Positions 1-8,096 of a stretch of 64,000 nt of DNA are shown here, piece by piece. Source of the stretch: Lachnospiraceae bacterium (GTDB taxonomy: Bacteria; Bacillota; Clostridia; Lachnospirales; Lachnospiraceae); contig JAFYGB010000069.1 of assembly GCA_017543445.1 (NCBI GenBank), forward strand, positions 62,001 to 126,000, read 5' to 3'. The translations under genes and the position numbers were made by a program. The notes beneath the pieces were generated by a model. The model made no database searches. It was given only the letters and a program-made list of their open reading frames with translations, and had not been told where the DNA came from. How positions within the stretch are numbered: the first letter of the stretch is position 1; each line of letters begins with the position of its first letter.

Positions 1-78
1 GTGGTGGGAGCGGTCGTTGCATTGGCCGCAGCATTGACCGCGATCCTCGTGATCAAAAAGAAGAAGAGCGGGAAATAA
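1..78 (+). CDS. C-terminal end of a membrane-anchored protein (partial)
   Basis: The window opens inside a reading frame that stays open from base 1 and stops at TAA 76-78. The 25 visible residues are a hydrophobic Ala/Val/Leu stretch of about 18 residues followed by a Lys-rich tail (KKKKSGK). This is the usual layout of a C-terminal transmembrane anchor with positive cytoplasmic tail, as in sortase-type or other surface proteins. The rest of the gene lies outside the window, so neither the function nor the presence of a sorting motif can be judged. A new promoter follows at once, so the esterase downstream seems to be a separate unit. Confidence 0.6.
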   Translation: MVGAVVALAAALTAILVIKKKKSGK

Positions 79-81
79 ACG

Positions 82-110
82 TGGAAAAAACTGATGAAGT
101 ATGCTATAAT
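82..110 (+). promoter_or_regulatory. Promoter for the esterase gene
   Basis: TGGAAA (82-87) and a consensus TATAAT (105-110) are separated by 17 bases. They lie 78 bases before the chosen ATG at 188, giving a leader of about 70 nt. Confidence 0.6.
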
Positions 111-187
111 ACTCCGTGAGAATGTTTGGTCGAAAAGGACCGACAAGGTACGTAAATGTATCAAATGACAATCCAGGAGGTTATAGG

Positions 188-1270
188 ATGAAGAAGACAT
201 TACTCGATTTGACGTTGTCGTTCGACCCGTATTTCGGTGAACCGAACCGCGACGGAGATCAGGGCTTTGAGATCATGCCGGACGGCGGCGTGAAGTTTCG
301 TGTGAAAGCACCGAACGCAAAAGAGGTGGTCATTGACCAGTTTAACAATCTGCACCCGTTAAAGAAGGTCAGCGAGGATATGTGGGAAGAAGTTGTGTAT
401 CTGGGACGCGGTTTCCAGTATTTCTTCCTGAAGGTAGACGGAGCCGATGTTTTGTGCCCGTATTTCCCGATCGGTTACGGCTGCTGCCGGCCCATGAACT
501 TCGTGGACGTTCCGGTTCCCGGCGAGGAAGATTGGGACGCGCTGGCGGATATCCCGCACGGCTCGGTGACTCGCCACTACTATATGTCGAAGACGACCGG
601 AAAGCATGAGATCTGCCTGGTTTATAAGCCGGCGTCGTTTGACCCGAATAAGAAGTATCCAGTGCTTTACCTGCAGCATGGATACGGCGAGAACGAGATC
701 GGCTGGATCTACCAGGGACATGCCGGACGTATCGCAGACCGTCTGCTCGCGGACGGGAAGATGAAGGAAATGATCATCGTCATGGCGAACGGCATGCCGC
801 AGGTGGAGCAAAAGGATGGTCCGTTCCCTCGCTTCGATACATTTGAGCATATTCTGTTGGATGACCTGATCCCGTTTATCGAGTCTAACTATCCGGTATA
901 TACCGATAAGTGGAACCGTGCGATGGCAGGCCTGAGCATGGGTAGCTACCAGACCAGTATCATCACCATGACACATCCGGATCTGTTCGGTTATGTCGGC
1001 GTATTCAGCGGATTTATGTCGTCGCCTTGGCCGTCGGCAGATGAGCATTTGGCGATTCTCGACGATCCGAAGAAGTTCGCGGAGAGCTTCCGCGTGTTCT
1101 ACCGTGCGATGGGAACCGAGGATACTTACTTTGCCAGCTTCGAGAAGGACGACAAGACGATCGCTACAAAGGATGTCAACATCTATCGTACGACCTTCCC
1201 GGGTGGTCACGACTGGAGCGTATGGCGCCGCTGCATCCATGATTTCCTGCCCAGGATCTTTCAAGGGTGA
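188..1270 (+). CDS. CE1-type (feruloyl/acetyl xylan) esterase with N-terminal CBM48-like domain
   Basis: A 360-residue esterase of the EstD/XynZ-like family, which cuts acyl or feruloyl esters from plant polysaccharides. Residues about 25-90 form an N-terminal Ig/CBM48-like domain (GVKFRVKAPNAKEV). Residues about 130-360 are an alpha/beta-hydrolase domain. The nucleophile motif GLSMG places Ser250, and His341 in PGGHDW is the likely catalytic His. Asp312 is a candidate acid. I place the start at ATG 188 because AGGAGG lies 8 bases upstream; an earlier in-frame start at 116 has no such site. There is no signal peptide, so the enzyme is probably cytoplasmic and acts on imported oligosaccharides. 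This fits the xylan genes elsewhere in the window. Exact substrate is not readable from sequence. Confidence 0.8.
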   Translation: MKKTLLDLTLSFDPYFGEPNRDGDQGFEIMPDGGVKFRVKAPNAKEVVIDQFNNLHPLKKVSEDMWEEVVYLGRGFQYFFLKVDGADVLCPYFPIGYGCCRPMNFVDVPVPGEEDWDALADIPHGSVTRHYYMSKTTGKHEICLVYKPASFDPNKKYPVLYLQHGYGENEIGWIYQGHAGRIADRLLADGKMKEMIIVMANGMPQVEQKDGPFPRFDTFEHILLDDLIPFIESNYPVYTDKWNRAMAGLSMGSYQTSIITMTHPDLFGYVGVFSGFMSSPWPSADEHLAILDDPKKFAESFRVFYRAMGTEDTYFASFEKDDKTIATKDVNIYRTTFPGGHDWSVWRRCIHDFLPRIFQG

Positions 1271-1319
1271 GCAATGATTTGAATAAATGATGATCAGGTC
1301 GTTTGACCTGAAAGAGAGA

Positions 1320-1357
1320 GGCCGTTGGCGTATATGTAAATACGCCAACGGCCTTTT
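1320..1357. terminator. Bidirectional intrinsic terminator
   Basis: Perfect 13-bp arms GGCCGTTGGCGTA (1320-1332) and its complement (1341-1353) are followed by TTTT. It lies between the convergent esterase and mazF genes. Confidence 0.8.
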
Positions 1358-1376
1358 GTATTAATCGGAGAAATTA

Positions 1377-1709
1377 TCATAGATCCTGTTCGATTTCGGC
1401 AAATAAGATATCGATCACTTTATCGAGAAGATCATGGGGGATCGGTTCTATATAATTATAGGGCCTTGCTTTCAAATCCAGAGTTCGAACATGTTCACAA
1501 AGAATTACTCCGGTGGTAGCAGTGCGATCGTCAAGGGGGATATGAAGAGGAAACCGGTTATTTGTGTTGGTGATCGGGCACACGATGGCAAACTGCGTCA
1601 GTTTGTTAAATGTATCGTTGCTGACGACCAACGCAGGACGATAGCCGGCCTGTTCATGTCCCATTTGCGGGTTGAAGTTGATTTTGATAATATCACCTTG
1701 CTTTACCAT
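1377..1709 (-). CDS. mazF: MazF/PemK-family endoribonuclease toxin
   Basis: A 110-residue protein of the MazF/PemK/ChpB family, toxins that cut mRNA at short sequence motifs and are held inactive by the partner antitoxin. The fold signature is clear: an N-terminal GDIIKINFNPQMGHEQAGYR segment, where the conserved Arg lies in GYRPALVVSN, then a central VCPITNT strand and a C-terminal helix ending FAEIEQDL. The length is typical. Its start codon overlaps the end of the antitoxin gene by 7 bases, so translation is probably coupled, with the antitoxin made first. The recognised RNA sequence cannot be read from the protein. Confidence 0.9.
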   Translation of the reverse strand: MVKQGDIIKINFNPQMGHEQAGYRPALVVSNDTFNKLTQFAIVCPITNTNNRFPLHIPLDDRTATTGVILCEHVRTLDLKARPYNYIEPIPHDLLDKVIDILFAEIEQDL

Positions 1710-1948
1710 ACTTCTCTCCCTTCGGGGCCACCCCAGTCGATTTCCTCACAGACATAATTACCATCGTATTCTTTGAATAATTCTTTGATGGTCTTATGCT
1801 GCTTCGGTTCTGCCAGTTCGATCACGATTTTGTTGTCTTGTGTCTTTATGGTGATTTTATCATTCGTAGACCACTTCAAAGCATCTAGGATGGGCTTAGG
1901 AAGGCGAATTCCTTGACTGTTTCCCCATTTTTGTATTGTTCCGTTCAT
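1703..1948 (-). CDS. mazE: MazE-like AbrB/SpoVT-fold antitoxin
   Basis: An 81-residue antitoxin. Residues 1-48 form an AbrB/MazE DNA-binding domain (TIQKWGNSQGIRLPKPIL is the diagnostic motif). The acidic, less structured C-terminus (KELFKEYDGNYVCEEIDWGG) is the part that in this family wraps around MazF. The gene precedes and overlaps mazF by 7 bases. The ribosome site GGAGGG lies a few bases before ATG 1948. As in other MazEF pairs, it should repress its own promoter, and a palindromic site sits over the -10 box. Confidence 0.9.
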   Translation of the reverse strand: MNGTIQKWGNSQGIRLPKPILDALKWSTNDKITIKTQDNKIVIELAEPKQHKTIKELFKEYDGNYVCEEIDWGGPEGREVW

Positions 1949-1969
1949 ATCTATCCCTCCTTCACTTTG

Positions 1970-2008
1970 GTATATACACAGTATATACTATTGGCGGAGC
2001 ATTGTCAA
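1970..2008 (-). promoter_or_regulatory. mazEF promoter with overlapping palindromic operator
   Basis: On the minus strand, consensus TTGACA (2003-2008) and TATACT (1980-1985) are 17 bases apart. Two copies of the self-complementary octamer GTATATAC (1970-1977 and 1981-1988), 3 bases apart, cover the -10 box. This is the place expected for autorepression by MazE. Confidence 0.75.
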
Positions 2009-2130
2009 GAGTTTTTTGTTTGATCCACCTTCGAATTCCGTTTAAGGATTTTTTAATATATGGTATGATAAGATCAACTCAACAAGGCGGGAGGAAATCA
2101 AAAAACGCCTTGCAGAGAGGAGATACCCGA

Positions 2131-4494
2131 ATGTTTTTTCGAATACTGCGGAAAGATTTAAAACGGAAGAAGACGATGAACATCATCTTGCTGGTGTTTA
2201 TCATTCTGGCGTCCACCTTCGCGATCAGCGGCACCGATTGTGCGGTGTCGGTCTTCGGAGGATTGGACTATTATATGGAGAAGGCGGACGCGCCGGACTA
2301 CGTTGTGTTGATGCGCCGACCGGACTCGGCTGATCAGATGATCGAGGATCTGTCCGCGATGGACAGTGTGTCGAATTGCAAGAAGGAGGAGATCCTCTTC
2401 TTTTCATCCACCGCCTTGCTGAAGAATAACGAGCGTGTGTCGGATGTGACGAATGCAATGATGGCATTTTCGATCAACGATGTGATCATCAATTATTTCG
2501 ATCGTTCGGACCATGTCATCAAAGAGGTGGCGGAAGGTGAGGTCTACATCACCGGCCCGCTGTGCACAGACGAAGATTTCAAGATCGGCGATACCTTTGA
2601 GCTGAAGCTTGCGAATGAGACGATTACCTTGAAGGTAGCCGGATACGCAAAGGATGCGATCTTCGGAACGTCGGCCATGGGCAATTCGAGCCTGATCATG
2701 AACGATGCAGACTACCGCAAGATACGTGATGCGGAAGGCGTTAAGAATTACCTCGGAACGCGCATTTACCTGGACACCACAAATGTGGAGGCGGTAAAGG
2801 ATTACTTCGGTCAGTACAGCGTTCTCTTTGATGGTGACATCCAGATGCTCAAAACGACCTACATCATGGATATGATCGTGGCCGGAATGGTCGTTCTCTT
2901 AAGTATCGGCCTACTGCTGATCGCCTTCGTCCTGCTGGGACATACGATCAAGTATTCGGTGGTCGAAGAGTTCCGCGAGATCGGCGTTATGAAGGCCGTC
3001 GGCCTGAAGAGCCGCGGTATCCGCGGACTGTACCTGGTGAAGTATCTGGGCCTGGCCATCGTCGGCACGGTCATCGGTTTCTTCTTAAGCATCCCGTTTG
3101 AGCATGCACTTCTGGAAGAGGCTTCCCGGAACATGGTTTTCGGAAATGATAACCTCATCCTGATCCGCATCATCATGGCGATCGTCATCGTAGCCGTCGT
3201 CCTACTGTTCTGTTACCACAGTACACGGAAAGTTAAGAAGCTTTCGCCGGTCGACGCGATGCGCAACGGAATGCCCGGCGAGCGCTACCATAAGAAAGGC
3301 CTGCTGTCCCTGGCGAAAAGCCACCTGCCGTTCAATTCCTACATGGCGGCGAATGACATCACGGCATCGCCCCGGCAGTACAGCATGATCGTCCTGATCT
3401 TCGCGATGGCGATGGTGCTGATCATGGTCCTGGCGAACACGGCCAATACCTTGAAGAGCGGTAACCTGGTTCCGCTGCTCTCCACAACAAAGAGCGACAT
3501 GTATATGACATTGACCGACTCGACCATGGATGCGATGGCATCGGAGGATCCGCACGCGCTGATCCATGAAACGGAAGAGATCGAACGCATCCTCGCGGAG
3601 AATGACATGCCGGCCAATGTATTCGTGGAAGTTTTCTACAAATATCCGGTCGAGTTCAACGGCAGAAAGACACTGATCCAGTTCCTGCATTGCCCGGAGA
3701 CAAAAACGACCGATTATGAATATACGAAGGGCTATGCGCCCGAAAACAAATATGAGATCGCCCTCGGCGAGGTCCTGCTGAAGGAACTCGGCGCCGAGAT
3801 CGGCGACAAGGTGTGGATCACCATCAACGGAGTACGCGAAGAGTACCGGATCACCGCTTCGATGATCAGCCTCTCCCAGCTGGGTCAGGTCGGACGTCTC
3901 CACCCGGATGTGGACACGCATTCGCAGGATATTTCCTCTGGTTACCCCTTCCAGATCGATTTTGATGAGAAGGTTTCGGAGAAGGAGATGGATCAGCGTT
4001 TCGATCGTATCCGCGAGCTCTTCCAGCCGCAGGAGTTGCTCGATGCCGATGGCTTCGTAGAGTCTTCGACGAAGGCCGCTCCCATGGTCTCCGCACTGAA
4101 GAACCTGCTTCTGATCATCACGATCGGCGTCATCTTCCTGATGACGGCTCTGATGGAGCGTTCCTTCATCAGCCGCGAGCGCCGCGAGATCGCGCTGTCG
4201 AAGGCGCTGGGCGTACGCAGCCGCGACGTGCTCATACACCACGCGCTCCGCTTCATGTTCATGCTGCTGATCTCACTCATACTGGCCATCATCTTCTGCG
4301 TTCCGGCAACGCACCTGATGGACGCGATCTTCGCAGTCATGGGCGCAGGAAAAGGCATTCAGTATAAGATCGTTCCGATGGAAGTATTTGTGGTATATCC
4401 GCTCATTCTCCTGGGCGTGACCGTAGCGGCAGCCTTCTTAACAGCACTTTATACAAAACATATCCAGGCAGTTGACACTGCTGACGTCGAATAA
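2131..4494 (+). CDS. FtsX-type ABC exporter permease
   Basis: A 787-residue membrane protein with two FtsX domains, the permease layout of MacB/BceB-type exporters that move or sense antimicrobial peptides or lipoproteins. An N-terminal helix lies at about residues 16-36. The first FtsX domain (about 245-375) carries VVEEFREIGVMKAVGL, and the second (about 650-785) carries SRERREIALSKALGV. An extracytoplasmic segment lies before each. The start at 2131 is chosen for the GAGAGGAG site 7-13 bases upstream; the reading frame extends further 5' but without a ribosome site. It heads an operon with ATPase, response regulator and kinase. The physical arrangement suggests a peptide-detoxification module, but no substrate can be read. 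Confidence 0.85.
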   Translation: MFFRILRKDLKRKKTMNIILLVFIILASTFAISGTDCAVSVFGGLDYYMEKADAPDYVVLMRRPDSADQMIEDLSAMDSVSNCKKEEILFFSSTALLKNNERVSDVTNAMMAFSINDVIINYFDRSDHVIKEVAEGEVYITGPLCTDEDFKIGDTFELKLANETITLKVAGYAKDAIFGTSAMGNSSLIMNDADYRKIRDAEGVKNYLGTRIYLDTTNVEAVKDYFGQYSVLFDGDIQMLKTTYIMDMIVAGMVVLLSIGLLLIAFVLLGHTIKYSVVEEFREIGVMKAVGLKSRGIRGLYLVKYLGLAIVGTVIGFFLSIPFEHALLEEASRNMVFGNDNLILIRIIMAIVIVAVVLLFCYHSTRKVKKLSPVDAMRNGMPGERYHKKGLLSLAKSHLPFNSYMAANDITASPRQYSMIVLIFAMAMVLIMVLANTANTLKSGNLVPLLSTTKSDMYMTLTDSTMDAMASEDPHALIHETEEIERILAENDMPANVFVEVFYKYPVEFNGRKTLIQFLHCPETKTTDYEYTKGYAPENKYEIALGEVLLKELGAEIGDKVWITINGVREEYRITASMISLSQLGQVGRLHPDVDTHSQDISSGYPFQIDFDEKVSEKEMDQRFDRIRELFQPQELLDADGFVESSTKAAPMVSALKNLLLIITIGVIFLMTALMERSFISRERREIALSKALGVRSRDVLIHHALRFMFMLLISLILAIIFCVPATHLMDAIFAVMGAGKGIQYKIVPMEVFVVYPLILLGVTVAAAFLTALYTKHIQAVDTADVE

Positions 4495-4509
4495 AGAAAG
4501 AGGTAAACT

Positions 4510-5277
4510 ATGAGTACAGTATTGGAAGCAAAGGACCTTTGCAAGACTTACGTGGTAAATAAAAAGCAGAACAACGTGCTTAAGAATGTGAATTTGAAGA
4601 TCGAGGAGGGCGAGATGGTCGCGATCATGGGACCGTCCGGTTCCGGTAAATCGACGCTCCTGTATTCGATCTCGGGCATGGACCGCCCGACGGCGGGCCA
4701 GGTCCTCTTCGAAGGAAAGCAGATGGATAAGCTCTCGGACAATGAACTGTCCGACCTGCGCCTTACGAAGATGGGCTTCATCTTCCAGCAGATGTACATG
4801 ATGCGTAACCTGTCCATCCTGGACAATGTCATCCTGCCCGGCATCAAGGCGAAGCAGAAGGGCGTGACGAAGAAGGAGATCGAGGAGAAGGGACGCGGCC
4901 TGCTGCATAAGTTCGATGTAGCACAGATCGCGGACAATGATACCTCCGAAGCCTCCGGCGGCCAGCTCCAGAGAGCCTGCATTGCCCGCAGCATGATCAA
5001 CGATCCGAAGATCATCTTCGCGGACGAGCCGACCGGTGCGCTGAACCGTTCCGCGTCTGACGAGGTCATGGAGGAACTTGCGAAACTGAACCGTGAGGAC
5101 ACGACGATCCTGCTCGTTACCCACGACGTGAAGGTCGCCGCGAAGTGCTCCCGCCTGCTGTTTATCGTTGACGGCAACATCAAGGCCGAGTATAATTTAG
5201 GCAGATATGAAGCGAATTCGAACCTGCGTGACCGTGAGCGGAATTTGAGCAACTGGCTCATGGAGCAGGGCTGGTAA
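4510..5277 (+). CDS. ABC transporter ATP-binding protein (MacB/LolD/BceA type)
   Basis: A 255-residue ATPase that powers the preceding permease. Walker A is GPSGSGKST (about residues 40-48). The signature is ASGGQLQRA and Walker B is IIFADEPTGAL, followed by the H-loop LLVTHD. The FQQ Q-loop (IFQQMYMM) is present. Length is normal for the family, with a C-terminal extension of about 25 residues (SNLRDRERNLSNWLMEQGW). It starts 15 bases after the permease stop with an AGAGGT site and is followed 10 bases later by the regulator gene, so the four genes are one operon. Confidence 0.92.
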   Translation: MSTVLEAKDLCKTYVVNKKQNNVLKNVNLKIEEGEMVAIMGPSGSGKSTLLYSISGMDRPTAGQVLFEGKQMDKLSDNELSDLRLTKMGFIFQQMYMMRNLSILDNVILPGIKAKQKGVTKKEIEEKGRGLLHKFDVAQIADNDTSEASGGQLQRACIARSMINDPKIIFADEPTGALNRSASDEVMEELAKLNREDTTILLVTHDVKVAAKCSRLLFIVDGNIKAEYNLGRYEANSNLRDRERNLSNWLMEQGW

Positions 5278-5287
5278 GAGGTAGATT

Positions 5288-5950
5288 ATGGTCGATATCC
5301 TGATCGTTGAAGATCAAAAAGATCTGGGGCAGCTTTTGACGGATTTCCTGCGTGCAGAGAAATACGTGGTGAGCTGTGTAGAGACAGCAGAGAAAGCCTT
5401 GTCGCTGTACGATAAGTACGGCGCAAGGCTTCTTGTGCTAGATCTGTGCCTGCCGCAGATGGACGGGCTGGCGGTGCTGAACCATGTGCGGAAGAGCGCG
5501 AACACGCCGGTGCTGGTGGTCAGCGCGAAGAATGCGAAGGACGACAAACTGAACGCGATCCTGGCGGGTGCGGACGATTATATCGAGAAGCCGTACGACA
5601 TCGACATCCTGCTGGCGAAGATCCGCGGCATCTTCAAGCGGCGGCTCGCCACGGACACCGTGACGGACGGAGATCTGATCCTGGATGTGAATAAGCAGCA
5701 GGTGATCAAAAACGGGAAGGTACTGGATCTGGGCTTAAAAGAGTTTGAACTGCTGAAACTCTTCATGGAGAATAAAGGCCAGACGCTGATGAAGGAGTTC
5801 CTGTTCAACACCGTCTGGGGGTCGGACAGCGACTCGGAGATGCAGACATTGACCGTGCACATCAAGTATCTGCGCGAGAAGATCGAGGACGATCCGAAGA
5901 ATCCGAAGCGGCTGGTGACCGTTTGGGGAAAGGGGTATCGGTTTGAGTAA
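5288..5950 (+). CDS. OmpR/PhoB-family response regulator
   Basis: A 220-residue two-component regulator. Residues 1-120 are a receiver domain with acidic pair Glu8/Asp9, phospho-acceptor Asp52 (LVLDLCLPQMDG), Ser79 and Lys101 (EKPYD). Residues about 130-220 are a winged-helix DNA-binding domain ending LVTVWGKGYRFE, the standard OmpR-type end. Its stop overlaps the kinase start by 8 bases. By position it should control the adjacent exporter in response to the kinase, as in BceRS- or VncRS-type modules; the operator was not identified. Confidence 0.93.
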   Translation: MVDILIVEDQKDLGQLLTDFLRAEKYVVSCVETAEKALSLYDKYGARLLVLDLCLPQMDGLAVLNHVRKSANTPVLVVSAKNAKDDKLNAILAGADDYIEKPYDIDILLAKIRGIFKRRLATDTVTDGDLILDVNKQQVIKNGKVLDLGLKEFELLKLFMENKGQTLMKEFLFNTVWGSDSDSEMQTLTVHIKYLREKIEDDPKNPKRLVTVWGKGYRFE

Positions 5951-7214
5951 AGTCAGAGTACGATATATCATTTTGGGATTGATCGTGTCGGCAGGCGTGG
6001 CTCTGTCGGCACTTTTTGTGCATTTAGGGGCGCAGCGGGACGACGCGAAACTGTACCGGGTGGAGATGGACCGCGCGGCGCGGCAGATCGAGGCCCAGAA
6101 CATTGGTACGCTTTCGGCCGCAGAGGCGGAGACGGCGCTGAAGGACATCGCGAGCCAATACCCGAACCTGGACCGCATCGAGCGAAAGGACGGGCAGGAG
6201 CATTTCTTCGACAGTGAGACGACGTATTCGATGTTCGAGATCGACGGGGCGTTGTACCGAATGGATTACGTGGTCGGAGATGACGCGCGCATCCGGGCGG
6301 TCCTGCATCGCATGGATGTGGTGCTGGTGATCGTTGGCGTGGGCCTGCTGCTCTTTTTGACCTACGTATTCGTGCGCATCATTGCCCCGTTCTCGAAGGT
6401 GTCGACCTATCCGGAGAAACTGGCGAAGGGGAACCTGACGGCGCCGCTGACGCAGTCGCACAGCCCCTATTTCCGCCGCTTCATCTGGAGCCTGGACATG
6501 CTGCGGGAGACGCTGCAGGCGGAGCGAGAGAAGAACCTCGAGTTCACACGCGACCGAAACGTTATGTTGCTTTCGCTTTCGCATGACCTGAAGACGCCGC
6601 TGTCGGCGATCAAACTGTATTCGGCGGCGCTGCTTCGGAACCTGTACACGGACCCGGAGCAGAAGCAGCATTCGGTGGAGCAGATCGCGCAGAAGGCGGA
6701 CGAGATCGAGGGCTATGTGAGTAAGCTCGTGCAGGCGGCGGGTGAGGATTTCCTGGACTTTACGGTTCGCCAGGAAGAGTTCTTCTTGAAGGATGCGGTC
6801 GACGAGATCCGCTCGTACTACAACGATAAACTGCAGGGAATCGGAACGGAATTTGTGGTCGAACCGTTCACGAACCGTCTGATGGTCGGCGACCGCGACC
6901 GACTGATCGAGGTTCTGCAGAACCTGATGGAAAATGCGATCAAATATGGCGACGGCCGGAAGATCGGCCTGAAGTTCGGCGAGGAAGACGGGGCGATCCT
7001 GGTGACCGTGGCGAATACGGGCGAATGCCTGTCGCCGGAGGAGGCGGAGCATATCTTCGACAGTTTCTACCGCGGGTCGAATGCATCCGGTAAAACCGGT
7101 AGCGGCCTGGGCCTGTACATTTCCCGTAAACTGATGCACCGCATGGGCGGCGAGGTGTTTGCGAACGCTGCCGAAGACGGCATGGAAGTGACTGTCGTGC
7201 TCGTGACAGCGTGA
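5943..7214 (+). CDS. Membrane sensor histidine kinase
   Basis: A 423-residue sensor kinase. Two membrane helices (about 8-29 and 126-147) bracket an extracytoplasmic domain of about 95 residues. A HAMP-like linker follows, then the HisKA box LSLSHDLKTPLSAIK (His214), the N-box ENAIKYGD (about 331) and the G-boxes (GSGLGLYISRKL). It starts with TTG 5943, overlapping the regulator stop by 8 bases, which suggests coupled translation. The sizeable external domain differs from the very short loops of BceS-type kinases, so it may bind its ligand itself. A 59-bp palindromic repeat begins 5 bases after the stop. Confidence 0.93.
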   Translation: MSKVRVRYIILGLIVSAGVALSALFVHLGAQRDDAKLYRVEMDRAARQIEAQNIGTLSAAEAETALKDIASQYPNLDRIERKDGQEHFFDSETTYSMFEIDGALYRMDYVVGDDARIRAVLHRMDVVLVIVGVGLLLFLTYVFVRIIAPFSKVSTYPEKLAKGNLTAPLTQSHSPYFRRFIWSLDMLRETLQAEREKNLEFTRDRNVMLLSLSHDLKTPLSAIKLYSAALLRNLYTDPEQKQHSVEQIAQKADEIEGYVSKLVQAAGEDFLDFTVRQEEFFLKDAVDEIRSYYNDKLQGIGTEFVVEPFTNRLMVGDRDRLIEVLQNLMENAIKYGDGRKIGLKFGEEDGAILVTVANTGECLSPEEAEHIFDSFYRGSNASGKTGSGLGLYISRKLMHRMGGEVFANAAEDGMEVTVVLVTA

Positions 7215-7218
7215 TAAC

Positions 7219-7277
7219 GTGACAGTGGGGACGGTTCTTTTTGTCACCGTGACAAAAAGAACCGTCCCCACTGTCAC
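7219..7277. repeat. 59-bp perfect palindrome, minimal form of the GGGGACGGTTC repeat family
   Basis: Two 29-bp arms (7219-7247 and 7249-7277) are exact reverse complements around one central base. Each arm starts GTGACAGTGGGGACGGTTC and ends GTCAC. It is the simplest member of a family seen at six places in the window. It begins 5 bases after the kinase stop codon. Confidence 0.95.
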
Positions 7278-7298
7278 ATAAACTTAGGATCGGTTGAT

Positions 7299-7327
7299 TT
7301 GACATAGGAAAGAACCTATGTTATAGT
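7299..7327 (+). promoter_or_regulatory. Promoter of the lipoprotein gene
   Basis: Consensus TTGACA (7299-7304) and TATAGT (7322-7327) have a 17-base spacer. They lie about 90 bases before the ATG at 7416. Confidence 0.8.
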
Positions 7328-7415
7328 GACAGTGAACCCGATGGGGATATCGGGACGTAGAACAGGCTTCTCAGATCGAAGCAGAAGCCTGAGATAAACA
7401 GCAAGGAGAAAAAGA

Positions 7416-8057
7416 ATGAAGAAGAAAATTGCAGCACTTTTGATGGCCGGCATGATGGCATTGTCCATGGTCGGTTGTGGTGGCAGTAAGGAACCGGCGA
7501 CAGCGCAGACAAATGAAGACGGCTCTGTAAGCATCCGCGACAACAAGCTTTACTTCGTGAAGATCGGGGATCAGACCTATAAGGTAGGCGCAAAGATCGC
7601 TGATCTCGAGAAGGCCGGTTATATCATGAGCGATAAGAGACGAGACGAGGAGCTCCCTTCCAATCGTTACTCCATGGATACCGATATGAAGAATGCGGAC
7701 GGAAAGACGCTGTTCCAGGTGAAGGCGTTGAACACAGGAACTTCGAAGGTGAAGTACGCGGAGGCTGAACTCGGCGGCTTTACGGTCGGTTCATACAACA
7801 CCTCTAAGATCGAGGCAGAGACCCTCGCGTTGAACATCGAGGTTTACGGAGGTATTAAACTGGGCGGTACCTACGAGGACATCGTAAAGGCATTCGGAGA
7901 GCCGGAATTCTCGCATAAGAATGAAAAGTCCGATCTGCTGCCGGAATATATGACTTATAAGTATTCTTCCGGTTACAGAGGCTATGAGTTCATCGTCGAT
8001 GACGGCGGCAAGATCTCCCAGATCTCCTGGAATAACTACAATTACAACGAGAAATAA
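7416..8057 (+). CDS. Secreted lipoprotein of unknown function
   Basis: A 213-residue protein with a lipoprotein signal peptide: KKK, a hydrophobic stretch and lipobox SMVGC (Cys21). The mature part begins with a short Gly/Ser/Thr linker, then a globular region with repeated short strands (TYKVGAKIADLEKAGY, GGTYEDIVKAFGEPEF). The second segment resembles small beta-lactamase-inhibitor-like or SmpA/BamE-like modules, but the match is too weak for a family call. AAGGAG stands 9 bases before the ATG. A strong promoter lies upstream, and a membrane protein gene follows 39 bases downstream, probably in the same transcript. Confidence 0.75.
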   Translation: MKKKIAALLMAGMMALSMVGCGGSKEPATAQTNEDGSVSIRDNKLYFVKIGDQTYKVGAKIADLEKAGYIMSDKRRDEELPSNRYSMDTDMKNADGKTLFQVKALNTGTSKVKYAEAELGGFTVGSYNTSKIEAETLALNIEVYGGIKLGGTYEDIVKAFGEPEFSHKNEKSDLLPEYMTYKYSSGYRGYEFIVDDGGKISQISWNNYNYNEK

Positions 8058-8096
8058 AGAGGCTTAGGACCCGATTTTCCGGAAAGGAGGACCTTT

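Noticed and set aside
359..1348. Long minus-strand reading frame opposite the esterase
   Set aside because: It is the shadow of a real gene with clear catalytic motifs on the plus strand, with Arg/His-rich composition typical of antisense frames.
3202..4242. Long minus-strand reading frame opposite the exporter permease
   Set aside because: Antisense shadow of the FtsX permease; no ribosome site or domain.
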